Of a DNA stretch of 64,000 nucleotides, positions 37,087-44,932 are shown piece by piece. Below the pieces are notes generated by a model, which saw nothing but the letters and a program-made list of their open reading frames with translations, searched no databases and was not told the DNA's origin. Source of the DNA: Sphingobium sp. EM0848 (GTDB taxonomy: Bacteria; Pseudomonadota; Alphaproteobacteria; Sphingomonadales; Sphingomonadaceae); contig NZ_JABXWB010000003.1 of the NCBI RefSeq assembly GCF_013375555.1, positions 186,001-250,000 on the forward strand, given 5' to 3'. Made by a program: the position numbers and the translations under genes. The number at the start of each line of letters is the position of its first letter. Position 1 is the stretch's first letter.

Positions 37087-38806
37087 GTAAGCGGGGCAAA
37101 CTCCCGGGCGGTCAGGCGGGAGCGGCGCTGACGAGGTCCGGCAGCCATGGAACGGATGGCGCGCCGGGAACGGCGAAGCGATCACCGAGGAATTGGTAGA
37201 AGGAGACGCCAAGCTTGGCACAGGTTTTGATCAGGCCGAGCATGATGTCGCGAGCGATCCGTCCTTGTTCGCTAACGGTGCCACCGGAAATTTTGCGCTT
37301 GGTGACAAAGCTGCGGATATCGTTTTCCGAACCGTTGGTATGCAACGGGATTTCGGGACGTGTCAGAACGCGCAGGAGATCGTTTTTCTGGCGGTAGAGG
37401 CGTGCCAATTGCCGATCGAGCATCACAAAGCCGGTTTTGCGGGCAAAGATCCGGTCAAAACGAACCCTGAGGGCACGGCCCCGTTTGGGATCCGGATGCT
37501 TTTGCCAGGCTTTGAGATCGGCGTAGAACCACCAGATCAACGTGCGGATGAGTTCGAGCGCTTCACGATCTTTCTTCGAGCGGGGATGGAGTTTGTGGAC
37601 CAGCCTTTCTGCATGTACCCAGCACAACGCATGGTTGCTGCCGACGCGGAACTGACCGGCGCCATCGGAGACGATAGCTGTGTCGCCGAGCAGACCTTGT
37701 TCGCAAAGGGCGCCCCATAGCGCGCCTTCGGTCGCGACCTTGGTGGGATCGGGCGTGACGCTCAACTTGTCAAAGCCCAGCGCGCAAAGATGCGCCTGCC
37801 ACGCCTCGGGGCTCTCAAAATGCTTGGCTTCGTGGGCTTCCAGCACGGCAATCGGTTCGGACGCGAGGTTCATCTCGCGCATTTTGGCTAGCGCTTCGTC
37901 GTTGACGACAAAATGGCTGATGCCCGCCTGAAGAAGATTGAGAAAATTGCGCCGCGATTTGGAAAAGCTGCTGCGAAACACCGCGAAGCGCCGATCCCCA
38001 AGATGGGTGACATACCCATTCTTGCGAGCATGCGGAGCGGAAGTGTCGTCGACATTGATCCATTGCGCCGTGGAAATCCCCGTGGCTAAAATCGCCCGAT
38101 CTTCGGCAACCAGATCGTCGAGCCCACGGCTGAGCAGTCGTACGACCTGGCGTTTGGAAATGGCCAAACCCATCCCGTTCAACATCGAGCACAGCCGTTC
38201 GCTGGTGATCTGACCTTGGAAATGACCCGCCGTGATAAAGCGCCGTAGCTCGGGGCCAAAGCCTCCCAAAATGCCCGCCGGCAACTCTGCTGCGATCCGC
38301 TTACCATCAGGACCCCGCCAAATCTCGCGACGATAGCGGATGACGTCAACTTCAAGCCGAAGATCCTGCACCAAGACGTCTTCGTAACCCTTGAAACGTG
38401 AGCCATCAGGAACTGCCGCTTTCAGCGTCACATCCCGGCTGACGGTGAGCTTCGATTGCACCGCCCCACGCCTCCGCTTGCTCCGCTTCTTCCCCGGTGT
38501 CGGTGACGTCGACTTCTCCATCCCCGATGGCTTCGACTTGAAGCGGGGACGCGGCGGATCGCCCTTCAATCGCGCAATCTCGTCCCGTAATGCCTGGATC
38601 TCCAGCTTGTCAGCCGCCCTCTCGATCAGCAGATCCTGGTTCGTCGCTTCCAGACGGTCGCAACGCTCAACCAGCGCAGCAACAACCCGACGAATATCCT
38701 CCTCGCCTCTTGTACCGCCAATGTCGTTGCCCGAAGTCATCGGCAGTGTGAATCACGCCAAACCAACCTTGTCCAGTCCCCCTGCCCGGAAATTTGCCCC
38801 GCTTAC
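37087..38806 (-). mobile_element. IS66-family (single-ORF, ISBst12-like) insertion sequence
   Basis: Ends GTAAGCGGGGCAAACTCCCGGGC (37087-37109, first 20 bases given as GTAAGCGGGGCAAACTCCCG) and its inverted counterpart 38784-38806 differ at two positions. The 9-bp sequence GACTTTTGT flanks both sides (37078-37086 and 38807-38815). The 1720-bp element carries one transposase gene and none of the accessory tnpA/tnpB genes. Intact ends, target repeats and gene indicate a relatively recent insertion into the Tn3 terminal repeat. Confidence 0.9.
37112..38740 (-). CDS. IS66-family transposase (TnpC-like)
   Basis: 542 residues. The N-terminal coiled coil (about residues 10-65, LVERCDRLEATNQDLLIERA) is followed by a basic Pro-rich linker (KKRSKRRRG) and the IS66 core: FITAGHFQGQITSERLCSML, ISTAQWINVDDTSAPHARKN (first Asp), TAIVSDGAGQFRVGSNHALC with the CWVHAER motif (second Asp/His) and PLHTNGSENDIRSFVTKRKI (Glu in SENDIR). 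All catalytic positions are visible. It lies within its own element in the left end of the Tn3 transposon. Confidence 0.9.
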   Translation of the reverse strand: MTSGNDIGGTRGEEDIRRVVAALVERCDRLEATNQDLLIERAADKLEIQALRDEIARLKGDPPRPRFKSKPSGMEKSTSPTPGKKRSKRRRGAVQSKLTVSRDVTLKAAVPDGSRFKGYEDVLVQDLRLEVDVIRYRREIWRGPDGKRIAAELPAGILGGFGPELRRFITAGHFQGQITSERLCSMLNGMGLAISKRQVVRLLSRGLDDLVAEDRAILATGISTAQWINVDDTSAPHARKNGYVTHLGDRRFAVFRSSFSKSRRNFLNLLQAGISHFVVNDEALAKMREMNLASEPIAVLEAHEAKHFESPEAWQAHLCALGFDKLSVTPDPTKVATEGALWGALCEQGLLGDTAIVSDGAGQFRVGSNHALCWVHAERLVHKLHPRSKKDREALELIRTLIWWFYADLKAWQKHPDPKRGRALRVRFDRIFARKTGFVMLDRQLARLYRQKNDLLRVLTRPEIPLHTNGSENDIRSFVTKRKISGGTVSEQGRIARDIMLGLIKTCAKLGVSFYQFLGDRFAVPGAPSVPWLPDLVSAAPA

Positions 38807-38815
38807 GACTTTTGT

Positions 38816-38859
38816 GGCGTAACATACTGATATTGCGCAACATCCTGTTATTTTCACGT
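38816..38859. repeat. Left terminal inverted repeat of the Tn3 element (inner part)
   Basis: Continues the left repeat after the IS66 insertion; CGTAACATACTGATAT and ATCCTGTTATTTTC match 41643-41684 inverted. The stop codon of tnpA (38854-38856) lies inside it. Confidence 0.85.
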
Positions 38860-41637
38860 CGCTCCGGCGTTTTGGGCCCGAACGGTTGCCTGTGAGGGTC
38901 GATCGAGCAAGGCGGCGCGGTAAAGCTCGATACTGAACTGGACTGTCCCGCGCATGTTGATGTGGGCGTGTGCAATCGGCGCGATGCGCGCCAAATGCGC
39001 ATGCGGGTATTTGTCAGGGCCATCGGCGATGACAGAATCGATCTTTGCGGCATTCCAGAAAATAACCAGATTGGTGAGCAGCGTCAGCCCTCCGGAAATC
39101 GCGGTCAGCTCTTCGCCGGTTCGGCCATGCGTGCCACCGATCTGGCCGTCATGGATCGCGCGTTGCAACCGGTGCACGGCCTCGCCCTGAGCCAACAGCG
39201 CATGGATGGTCCGCCGGAATTCGGCGTTGGAAAGGTAGTCGGCGAGGTAGATCGTGCGCAGCAGCTTGCCGATTGTCTCGCCGGTCTGATGGATGGCCGC
39301 GCCAGTAGCGGCGACCCCAAATCGCTCGATCGCCTAGGTAGCGGGACACCAACCATGCCGGATCGAGGCCGCTACGTGCAGGAAGCCATCATAGCCCTTG
39401 GAGATTGTCCGGGCCGACACACAAGGGCGGGCAATTGGCGCAAGGATTTCGGGCACCGCAAAGCCGCGTGGGAGATAGAGCTTGCGCTCACCCAGATCGG
39501 CCAGGCGCGGGCACAGATCAAGACCGACCGCCTTGGCGATAGCCATCGCAAAATGGGTGAACCCGTGCGTGTCGACCGCGACGCGTTCGATTTCCGGACG
39601 GTGCAGTGCACCTTCGATTGCCGCACCAGCCTGGCGGTGGTTCACCAGGATTGGGCGATCGTAGAGGATCGGCCATTGATCGAGCACGTGGGTTTAGGTC
39701 CCGATCGAAGGCGTGCGGCGGCGGGGATCGTGGCGGGCGGCCCACAGGCGCCGGCTTGTCTCGACGCTCATCATGTCGGATGACGCCGAAAGCCCGTCTC
39801 CCCACAAGTGGGCGGCGGGGAGCCGGGAGAAGGCGCCGAGGATGACATCGTTGGCAACCCTGAATCGCTTCTGCGCGACGAGCCGGCGCATCATCACCCC
39901 GGTCGCCTCGGCGCTGAACGGCGGGACCATCCGCGCCATATCGGCGGCGGTTATGTCAGAGCCGAGCGCCAGAATGGGAGCATAGACGAGGGCAAGCTCG
40001 GTTTCGCCATGGGGCGGGCGGCCGAGCAGCGTCCGTGAGAACTGGGCCCTGCTGTCGGCTTCGACCATGAGGTCTGCCATCTGGACGCTGCCAATCTGTG
40101 CAAACAGCTGGCGGCGCGACGCCGCGAGTTCGGGCGGCTCCGGGTCGACCTTGATCCGGGGCACAACGAGACGGTTGTTGGTAATGCGCAGCTCGCCCGC
40201 CTTCACCGCTTCGGCGAGCGCTTCCAGGCTGATGCCAAGCTGCGCCCTGATCCGGGACAACATGCGTTCAGGGCAGCCGGGCAGGGACAGCGAGCGTGAG
40301 AGCAGTTTGTGACTGCGGCGCCACAGCTGCGCCGGGAGCAGGCGATCTTCAGGCGAGCGATGCTCGATGCTGGCGCCGCAGGACGCCTGCCCGTTGCGTA
40401 GCGAGCGTTTGACCAGCAGCAAAGTGGCGGCGTTGAACGCGCCGAGGGCGGCCTTGCGATCCTGCGATACCAGCAAATCCCGCCAGGTCGAGCCGAAGGG
40501 ATTGCCGGTGCCGGCGGCCAGTTCGCTCGGCGCTTTTGCCAATGTGCCGATCGCCGCGGAGAGGTTCGGGTTTGCCGATGTATCAAGCTCGAACTCGGCC
40601 AGGGCCGCGAGTGTCTCGGTCACCTGCCGTTCCTGCGCGGCGAGCTCTGCCCGCACCGCGGCAACCCGGCTACGGGGTACAAACAGCACGTTCCCGACGA
40701 ACGGCTCAAGCATCGCCAGCGCTGCGCTGCGGAACGCATCATCACCCAGGCTTTCGTCACGGCCGAGCGCCGCCAGGTCAATTGGCAGATGCCGCAACCG
40801 GCGCAGGGCCTGCGCGTCATTGGCCTCCGCGCGTCCACGCGCCTGACGCCACAGGTCGGCGAACCGGTGATCGAGCAACGTCAGGCCCTGATCATTGAGG
40901 CGCAAGAAGGTCAGCCGCCGGAAGCAGGCCAGTGCGAGCATATTGGCAGACCCGAGCCGGCCAAGCGTTGCGGCCTTCCGAGCTGATATCGGCATCGCAA
41001 GTGCAACCAGCACCGTCTCCGTCAGCCCCAGATCAAGCTGTTGCGCACCAAGCTCCTTGAGAAACCGGATCTTGGCGAGGTGGTCTTCAATCCCCTGCGG
41101 CCTCTTCGAGCGGAGCCCGGCACGCAGCCATTCGAGGCGTGTAATACCCTCCCGATTCTCCGCCAGGCGGCCGCCCCATTCGCTGGCCGGAATGTTCGCG
41201 AGGAGCGGCGTGAAGCGGGCCTGCACCCCTGCCTCGAACTCCCGCCGGATCTCGCGCGCCGCTTCCTGATGTTCATGGAGGGTGCGCCGACGGCGATAGA
41301 GCGCCCGGATCGACGTGAGCTGCGGAGGGGTTTGCAGTTCGCCGGCGACATGCACCAGCACCGCCGAAGGGATCATTTCCACTGAATTGAGCGCCATGCC
41401 GGTCATGCGCATGTAACCAATCTGGATGGCTATCGCGAGGCGGTTCATGTCGCGGCGATGGCTCTGGATTGCCGCAGGTTCGTCGCCCACAAGCGTGAAG
41501 AAGGTGTCGATCTCCAGCGCCTCGAGCATGGCGGGAAAGTGATCCCAGCCAAGGTAGCGCTTCGCCCAGTCGCCCACGACTCGTCCTCTGCCGGCCCAAT
41601 CAGCCTTCCAATCTAACCGCCGGGCATCGATTTGCAT
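38854..41637 (-). pseudogene. tnpA: Tn3-family transposase TnpA with two in-frame stop codons
   Basis: A single frame of 928 codons runs from ATG 41635-41637 to TGA 38854-38856, interrupted by TAA at 39694-39696 and TAG at 39334-39336. Before the stops: DWAKRYLGWDHFPAMLEALE and the LLSRSLSLPGCPERMLSRIR region. After them: THVLDQWPILYDRPI, VDTHGFTHFAMAIAKAVG (catalytic Asp), LCPRLADLG and TEELTAISGGLTLLTNLVIF (catalytic Glu). Both stops sit where I recall conserved Tyr (SIGT-Y-THVLDQ; CPAT-Y-AIERFG). No frameshift is present. Without readthrough the protein ends at 647 residues and lacks its catalytic core. Confidence 0.88.
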
Positions 41638-41642
41638 CAGCC

Positions 41643-41762
41643 ACGCGAAAATAACAGGATATTGTTTTATATCAGCATGTTACGGCGATTCTAACTGGAA
41701 TTCATGCGCAATTTCAATAGCTTGCTTAGCGTCACTTTTTGCACAAATGTTACGAGGACCCC
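41643..41762. repeat. Right terminal inverted repeat of the Tn3 element (120 bp)
   Basis: On the minus strand it begins GGGGTCCTCGTAACATTTGT and ends near ATCCTGTTATTTTCGCGT, six bases before the tnpA start codon. The tnpA promoter must therefore lie within the repeat. Confidence 0.87.
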
Positions 41763-41935
41763 ATCGTGGCGTTACGATGGACTGGTTCGGCCCGAAGAAT
41801 CTTCGAAAATTTGAACCGCAGATCGCAGCCATTGCGAAAAAATTTGTCGATCGCATGGAAGATCTCGGCAATGCATGTGACTTTTCTTCCGATATCGCCT
41901 ATTGGTTTCCCCTTCGCGTTGTCATGACCCTCATG
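41763..41935 (+). pseudogene. Cytochrome P450 internal fragment
   Basis: Directly after the Tn3 end the plus strand reads HRGVTMDWFGPKNLRKFEPQ, IAAIAKKFVDRMEDLGNACD and FPLRVVMTLMG. This is the C-helix to E-helix region of a bacterial CYP (usual context DPPEHTKYR..TMDWFGPKNL). About 58 residues remain. The right border is the IS6 end at about 41936. Haem and I-helix regions are absent. It is unlike the intact P450s at 42789 and 55050. Confidence 0.8.
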
Positions 41936-42741
41936 GGTTCTGTCGCAAATTTCGTTGAGTGTGAGAAGGTTGGCCTGACGAGGCTGTCAGGGATGGGATT
42001 GTTGTTCAAAGGTCGTCTTTCGAAGGTTCGCTGATCCTGCTGTGCGTACGCTGGTACCTGGGCTACGCCTTGAGCCTGCGGGATTTGGAGGAGATGATCG
42101 CCGAGCGGGGTGTTCGCGTCGATCATTCGACGATCCACCGCCGGGTGGTGCGCTACACGCCGCAACTGCTCGATGCTTTCAACGCCCGCAAGCGCCCTGT
42201 GACTGGCAAGTGGTACGTCGACGAGACCTACATCAAGGTCAGGGGCGAGTGGACCTACCTGTATCGGGCGATCGACAAGAGCGGCGCCACGGTCGACTTC
42301 CTGTTACGCGCAACCTCAAGGACGCGAAGCGTTTCTTCCGCAGGGCCTATGCGCGCCATGGCCTGCCCGTGCAGGTAACCATCGACGGCAGCCAGACCAA
42401 CCTGGAAGCGGCCCGGAAATGCCACGCTGAAGTGCGGATGCGGAACCGGCCGGACACAAAGCCGCTCAAGGTCCGGCAGAGCCGGTACATGAACAACCGG
42501 ATCGAGCAGGACCATCGGCGCATCAAGCGCCGGATCCGCCCGATGCTCGGCTTCAAGTCCGAGCGCGCGGCCGCCATCATCCTCGGCGGCATCGAACTCG
42601 TCCACATGATCCGCAAGGGCCAGATGATCGCCGCCAACGACACCCGAAATCTGTCCCTCGCCGAGCAGTTCGACCACCTCGCGGCATAATCCACTATGTC
42701 AAAGAGCCAAACTGCGTCCCGCGCCAAAGTTTGCGACAGCC
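41936..42741 (+). mobile_element. IS6-family insertion sequence (degraded)
   Basis: Left end GGTTCTGTCGCAAATTTCG (41936-41954) and right end, read inward, GGCTGTCGCAAACTTTGG (to about 42741) are IS6-like inverted repeats sharing CTGTCGCAAA. The right end is ambiguous by about 2 bp. No 8-bp target duplication is visible (CCCTCATG against ACTTTTTG), so one flank has been rearranged. The transposase gene inside is frameshifted. Confidence 0.75.
41993..42689 (+). pseudogene. IS6-family transposase with two single-base frameshifts
   Basis: Starts MGLLFKGR (ATG 41993). A one-base loss near 42016 (run CGTCTTTCG) shifts into FEGSLILLCVRWYLGYALSL, then VRVDHSTIHRRVVRY and WYVDETYIKVRGEW (first catalytic Asp). 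A second one-base loss near 42305 shifts into NLKDAKRFFRRAYARHGLP, VTIDGSQTNLEAARKC (second Asp) and RYMNNRIEQDHRRIKRRIRP (catalytic Glu) to TAA at 42687-42689. Restoring the two bases would give a full-length IS6 transposase of about 232 residues, so decay is recent or the sequence has errors. Confidence 0.88.
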
Positions 42742-42788
42742 ACTTTTTGAGGCTTCAGAAGCACTCCAGTGCGGGTGCACGTGAAGCT

Positions 42789-44030
42789 CTATTGGAGCTT
42801 CACGTTCAGGCTCTTCACGCCGGGAATCATTAGGTTGTTTTGGTATTTCAAATCACTTTGCCCGCGGGCCAACTGAAGGTTCGGGAAGCGGTCCATCAAG
42901 CATTCGAGTGCGACTTTCGCTTCGAGTCGGGCGAGTGAAGCACCCAAACAGGTATGGGCGCCGTGCCCGAATCCTATATGGCCGCGCACGTTTTTCCGGT
43001 CGATGAGGAACTTGTCCGGGTCAGAAATTACGGCACCGTCTCTATTGGCAGAGGTGAGATTGAAAAGTACGAAATCGCCGGCAGGAATGTCGATGCCGCC
43101 AAGGGTCACTTCTCGAGTCACTTTGCGCACAAGCGATCGCACAACACCGCGATAGCGGAGCGACTCCTCCAGGGCTGCGGGGATAAGTGCCCGATTTTGA
43201 GCCACACGATCCCATTCGCGGTCGCCGGACAACAGGCAGTAAAGTGTTACCGTCAGCCACTGACCTGTCGTGTCGGCACCTGCTCCCGCGATGTTAAAAA
43301 CATTGTGCAACAATTCTTGGTCGTCGAGCGCCGCTTCACCTTCATCGCCCTTGGCTTCGATTAGGTAGGAGACGACGTCTTCACCAAGATTATTGCGACG
43401 TAGAGCAACAAGCCCGCGCACATAGTCCTCGAACTCGCGGATACCTCTCCAGCAGGAAAGGGTCTCTTCTTCGCTCAACTGCCAGGTACCGGCAAGAACG
43501 ACGATGTTTCCAACCCATTTACCGAACTTCAGCGCGTCCTCGGCGGGCACCCCCATCAGCCTCCCGATGACGAGCGGGGGAAGCGCGGCGGTGAACCGTT
43601 CGATAATGTCACACTCTTCAACGCCGTCCAGTCCGTCGAGCAGGTCCTCGACGATCTCGCGGATCCACGGCTCGAACTTGAGGATGCGGCCTGGTGTGAA
43701 CGCCTTCATCATAAGGCGCTTTAACCGGGTATGATCCGGCGGATCGGTCATCACGACCTCTTTGTCGAGCGGTGGACGCCAATCGCCAAATTCCGCTACA
43801 ATCGTCGCAGGTAATTCCGTTCGCGATGTGAGCACCGCCGAATTGGAGAAAATTTCCGGATTTTCGTAAATATTCCGAACATCGGCATATCGTGTGACCA
43901 CCCACATACCTAGTTCTTGAGAAAAGAAGACAGGAGCGTTTTCCCGCGCTTCGGCCAGGATCGGGAATGGGTCATCAATCTGGTCCGCTGAAAAAGGCGA
44001 ATACTTTTCAAAAGTGGGTTGGCGGTGCAT
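42789..44030 (-). CDS. Cytochrome P450
   Basis: 413 residues from ATG 44028-44030, which has AGAGGATC upstream; the frame is open for 71 more codons upstream but overlaps the MarR gene end and lacks CYP features. Key motifs are DPPDHTRLKRLMMKAFTP (C helix), NIAGAGADTTGQWLTV (I-helix acid-Thr pair), EESLRYRG (ExxR) and HIGFGHGAHTCLGASLARLE (haem Cys) near residue 355. It is a soluble class I bacterial P450 needing ferredoxin and reductase, neither encoded nearby. It lies downstream of a MarR gene on the same strand. Confidence 0.92.
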   Translation of the reverse strand: MHRQPTFEKYSPFSADQIDDPFPILAEARENAPVFFSQELGMWVVTRYADVRNIYENPEIFSNSAVLTSRTELPATIVAEFGDWRPPLDKEVVMTDPPDHTRLKRLMMKAFTPGRILKFEPWIREIVEDLLDGLDGVEECDIIERFTAALPPLVIGRLMGVPAEDALKFGKWVGNIVVLAGTWQLSEEETLSCWRGIREFEDYVRGLVALRRNNLGEDVVSYLIEAKGDEGEAALDDQELLHNVFNIAGAGADTTGQWLTVTLYCLLSGDREWDRVAQNRALIPAALEESLRYRGVVRSLVRKVTREVTLGGIDIPAGDFVLFNLTSANRDGAVISDPDKFLIDRKNVRGHIGFGHGAHTCLGASLARLEAKVALECLMDRFPNLQLARGQSDLKYQNNLMIPGVKSLNVKLQ

Positions 44031-44157
44031 CTTTGGATCCTCTCGCTTAATGTTATGAAATGTTGGCCCGCAAGCGCCATCTTGATGCGAACTGCCTGTG
44101 CGCCGCGCAGATTCTGTCCCGGGCTGTTCCCAGGCTCGCCTTCTTGGCGGCACGCCA

Positions 44158-44628
44158 TCACAAGGTGACGGCGAAGTTCTCGGCAGGCAAGCCTTGGTCC
44201 GGCAACGCTCCGATTTCCGGCGGTTCACCCCACTCGGCATCAAGCGCGTCGTAAAGATTCTTCAATCGCCGGCTCCCGATGCGGGCCATCAGTTCTCGTT
44301 CGATTGCCTGGAAAATTCGCGAGCAAATCTCGTCTCCTTCGCCCAATCCCGACTTCAAAACTATGATTCGCACCCGCCGATCCTGCGGATCCTCGCGAAC
44401 ATCGATAAAGTCTCGCTCGACCAGTTCCGCGATAATCTGACTTACTGCCTGGCGAGAGATGCCCAGGTTGCGAGCGATGTCTGCAGCTCTCTTTTCTCCC
44501 GCAGCGACGTTCGCGATGACGAAAAGCTGTCCGCGTGTGAGCGACGACACGCCATTTGCATCCAGCGCACTCTGGATGGCGTCCTGAACCCAGTTGGTAC
44601 GCTTGGTGAGCATGGAAATCAGATGCAA
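44158..44628 (-). CDS. MarR-family transcriptional regulator
   Basis: 156 residues. A winged helix-turn-helix is clear at about residues 28-95: VSSLTRGQLFVIANVA, AADIARNLGISRQAVSQIIA, VERDFIDVREDPQDRRVRII (wing). Flanking helices form the dimerisation part. The gene is divergent from the ThDP-enzyme operon starting at 44933 and codirectional with the P450 gene, whose start is 128 bp downstream. A perfect inverted repeat in the ThDP promoter (44881-44903) is a likely operator. MarR proteins usually repress and are released by aromatic acids. Confidence 0.9.
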   Translation of the reverse strand: MHLISMLTKRTNWVQDAIQSALDANGVSSLTRGQLFVIANVAAGEKRAADIARNLGISRQAVSQIIAELVERDFIDVREDPQDRRVRIIVLKSGLGEGDEICSRIFQAIERELMARIGSRRLKNLYDALDAEWGEPPEIGALPDQGLPAENFAVTL

Positions 44629-44932
44629 CTGCCGGGATCCTTTTGGCCGATGTCTGCCCTATACAGGTTTACCGCCGGCTATCAGAAGGAGTGGAGAGAT
44701 GCAAGAGTGCGGGTCAATATCTGTCAATTAATGAGATTATCTAGTCCCTCTTTGAAAAGAGCTGACAAACTGAAGGTAACAAACAAGCACTTGATATCAC
44801 TGGGTTCTACTACGGATTTGTAGGGGTGGCCCCGTCTTACGGCCTAATGTAAACTTCCATAAATGGAAAGCTGCTTGACAAGATAAATCGACCGGATTTA
44901 TCTCTTGCATATTCGTTGGAGAGGCGTTTGAC
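44629..44932. promoter_or_regulatory. Divergent promoter region of MarR and ThDP-enzyme genes
   Basis: 304 bp. A -35-like TTGACA at 44875-44880 is followed 17 bp later by TTATCT (44898-44903), a weak -10. An inverted repeat fills the spacer and -10. A second small inverted repeat TTCCAT-AA-ATGGAA is at 44855-44868, just upstream of the -35. No gene is present in this stretch. Confidence 0.6.
44881..44903. promoter_or_regulatory. Probable operator: perfect 9-5-9 inverted repeat
   Basis: AGATAAATC (44881-44889), spacer GACCG, then GATTTATCT (44895-44903), exact inverted arms. It begins directly after TTGACA and covers the presumptive -10 of the ThDP-enzyme operon. Size and dyad symmetry fit a MarR dimer site, where binding would block RNA polymerase. 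Confidence 0.7.

Larger units (their letters stand above)
37011..41762 (-). mobile_element. Tn3-family transposon with 120-bp terminal inverted repeats
   Basis: Right end 41725-41762 reads GGGGTCCTCG... to ...GACGCTAAG on the minus strand, a 38-bp Tn3-type repeat; left end 37011-37048 matches at 31 of 38 positions. The similarity continues inwards. With the nested IS66 element removed, 37011-37086 plus 38816-38859 align without gaps to 41643-41762 over 120 bp, about 74 percent identical. The only transposon gene is tnpA; no resolvase is present. The 5-bp flanks differ (TATAA, ATCGT), so the ends no longer mark a simple insertion. Confidence 0.88.
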
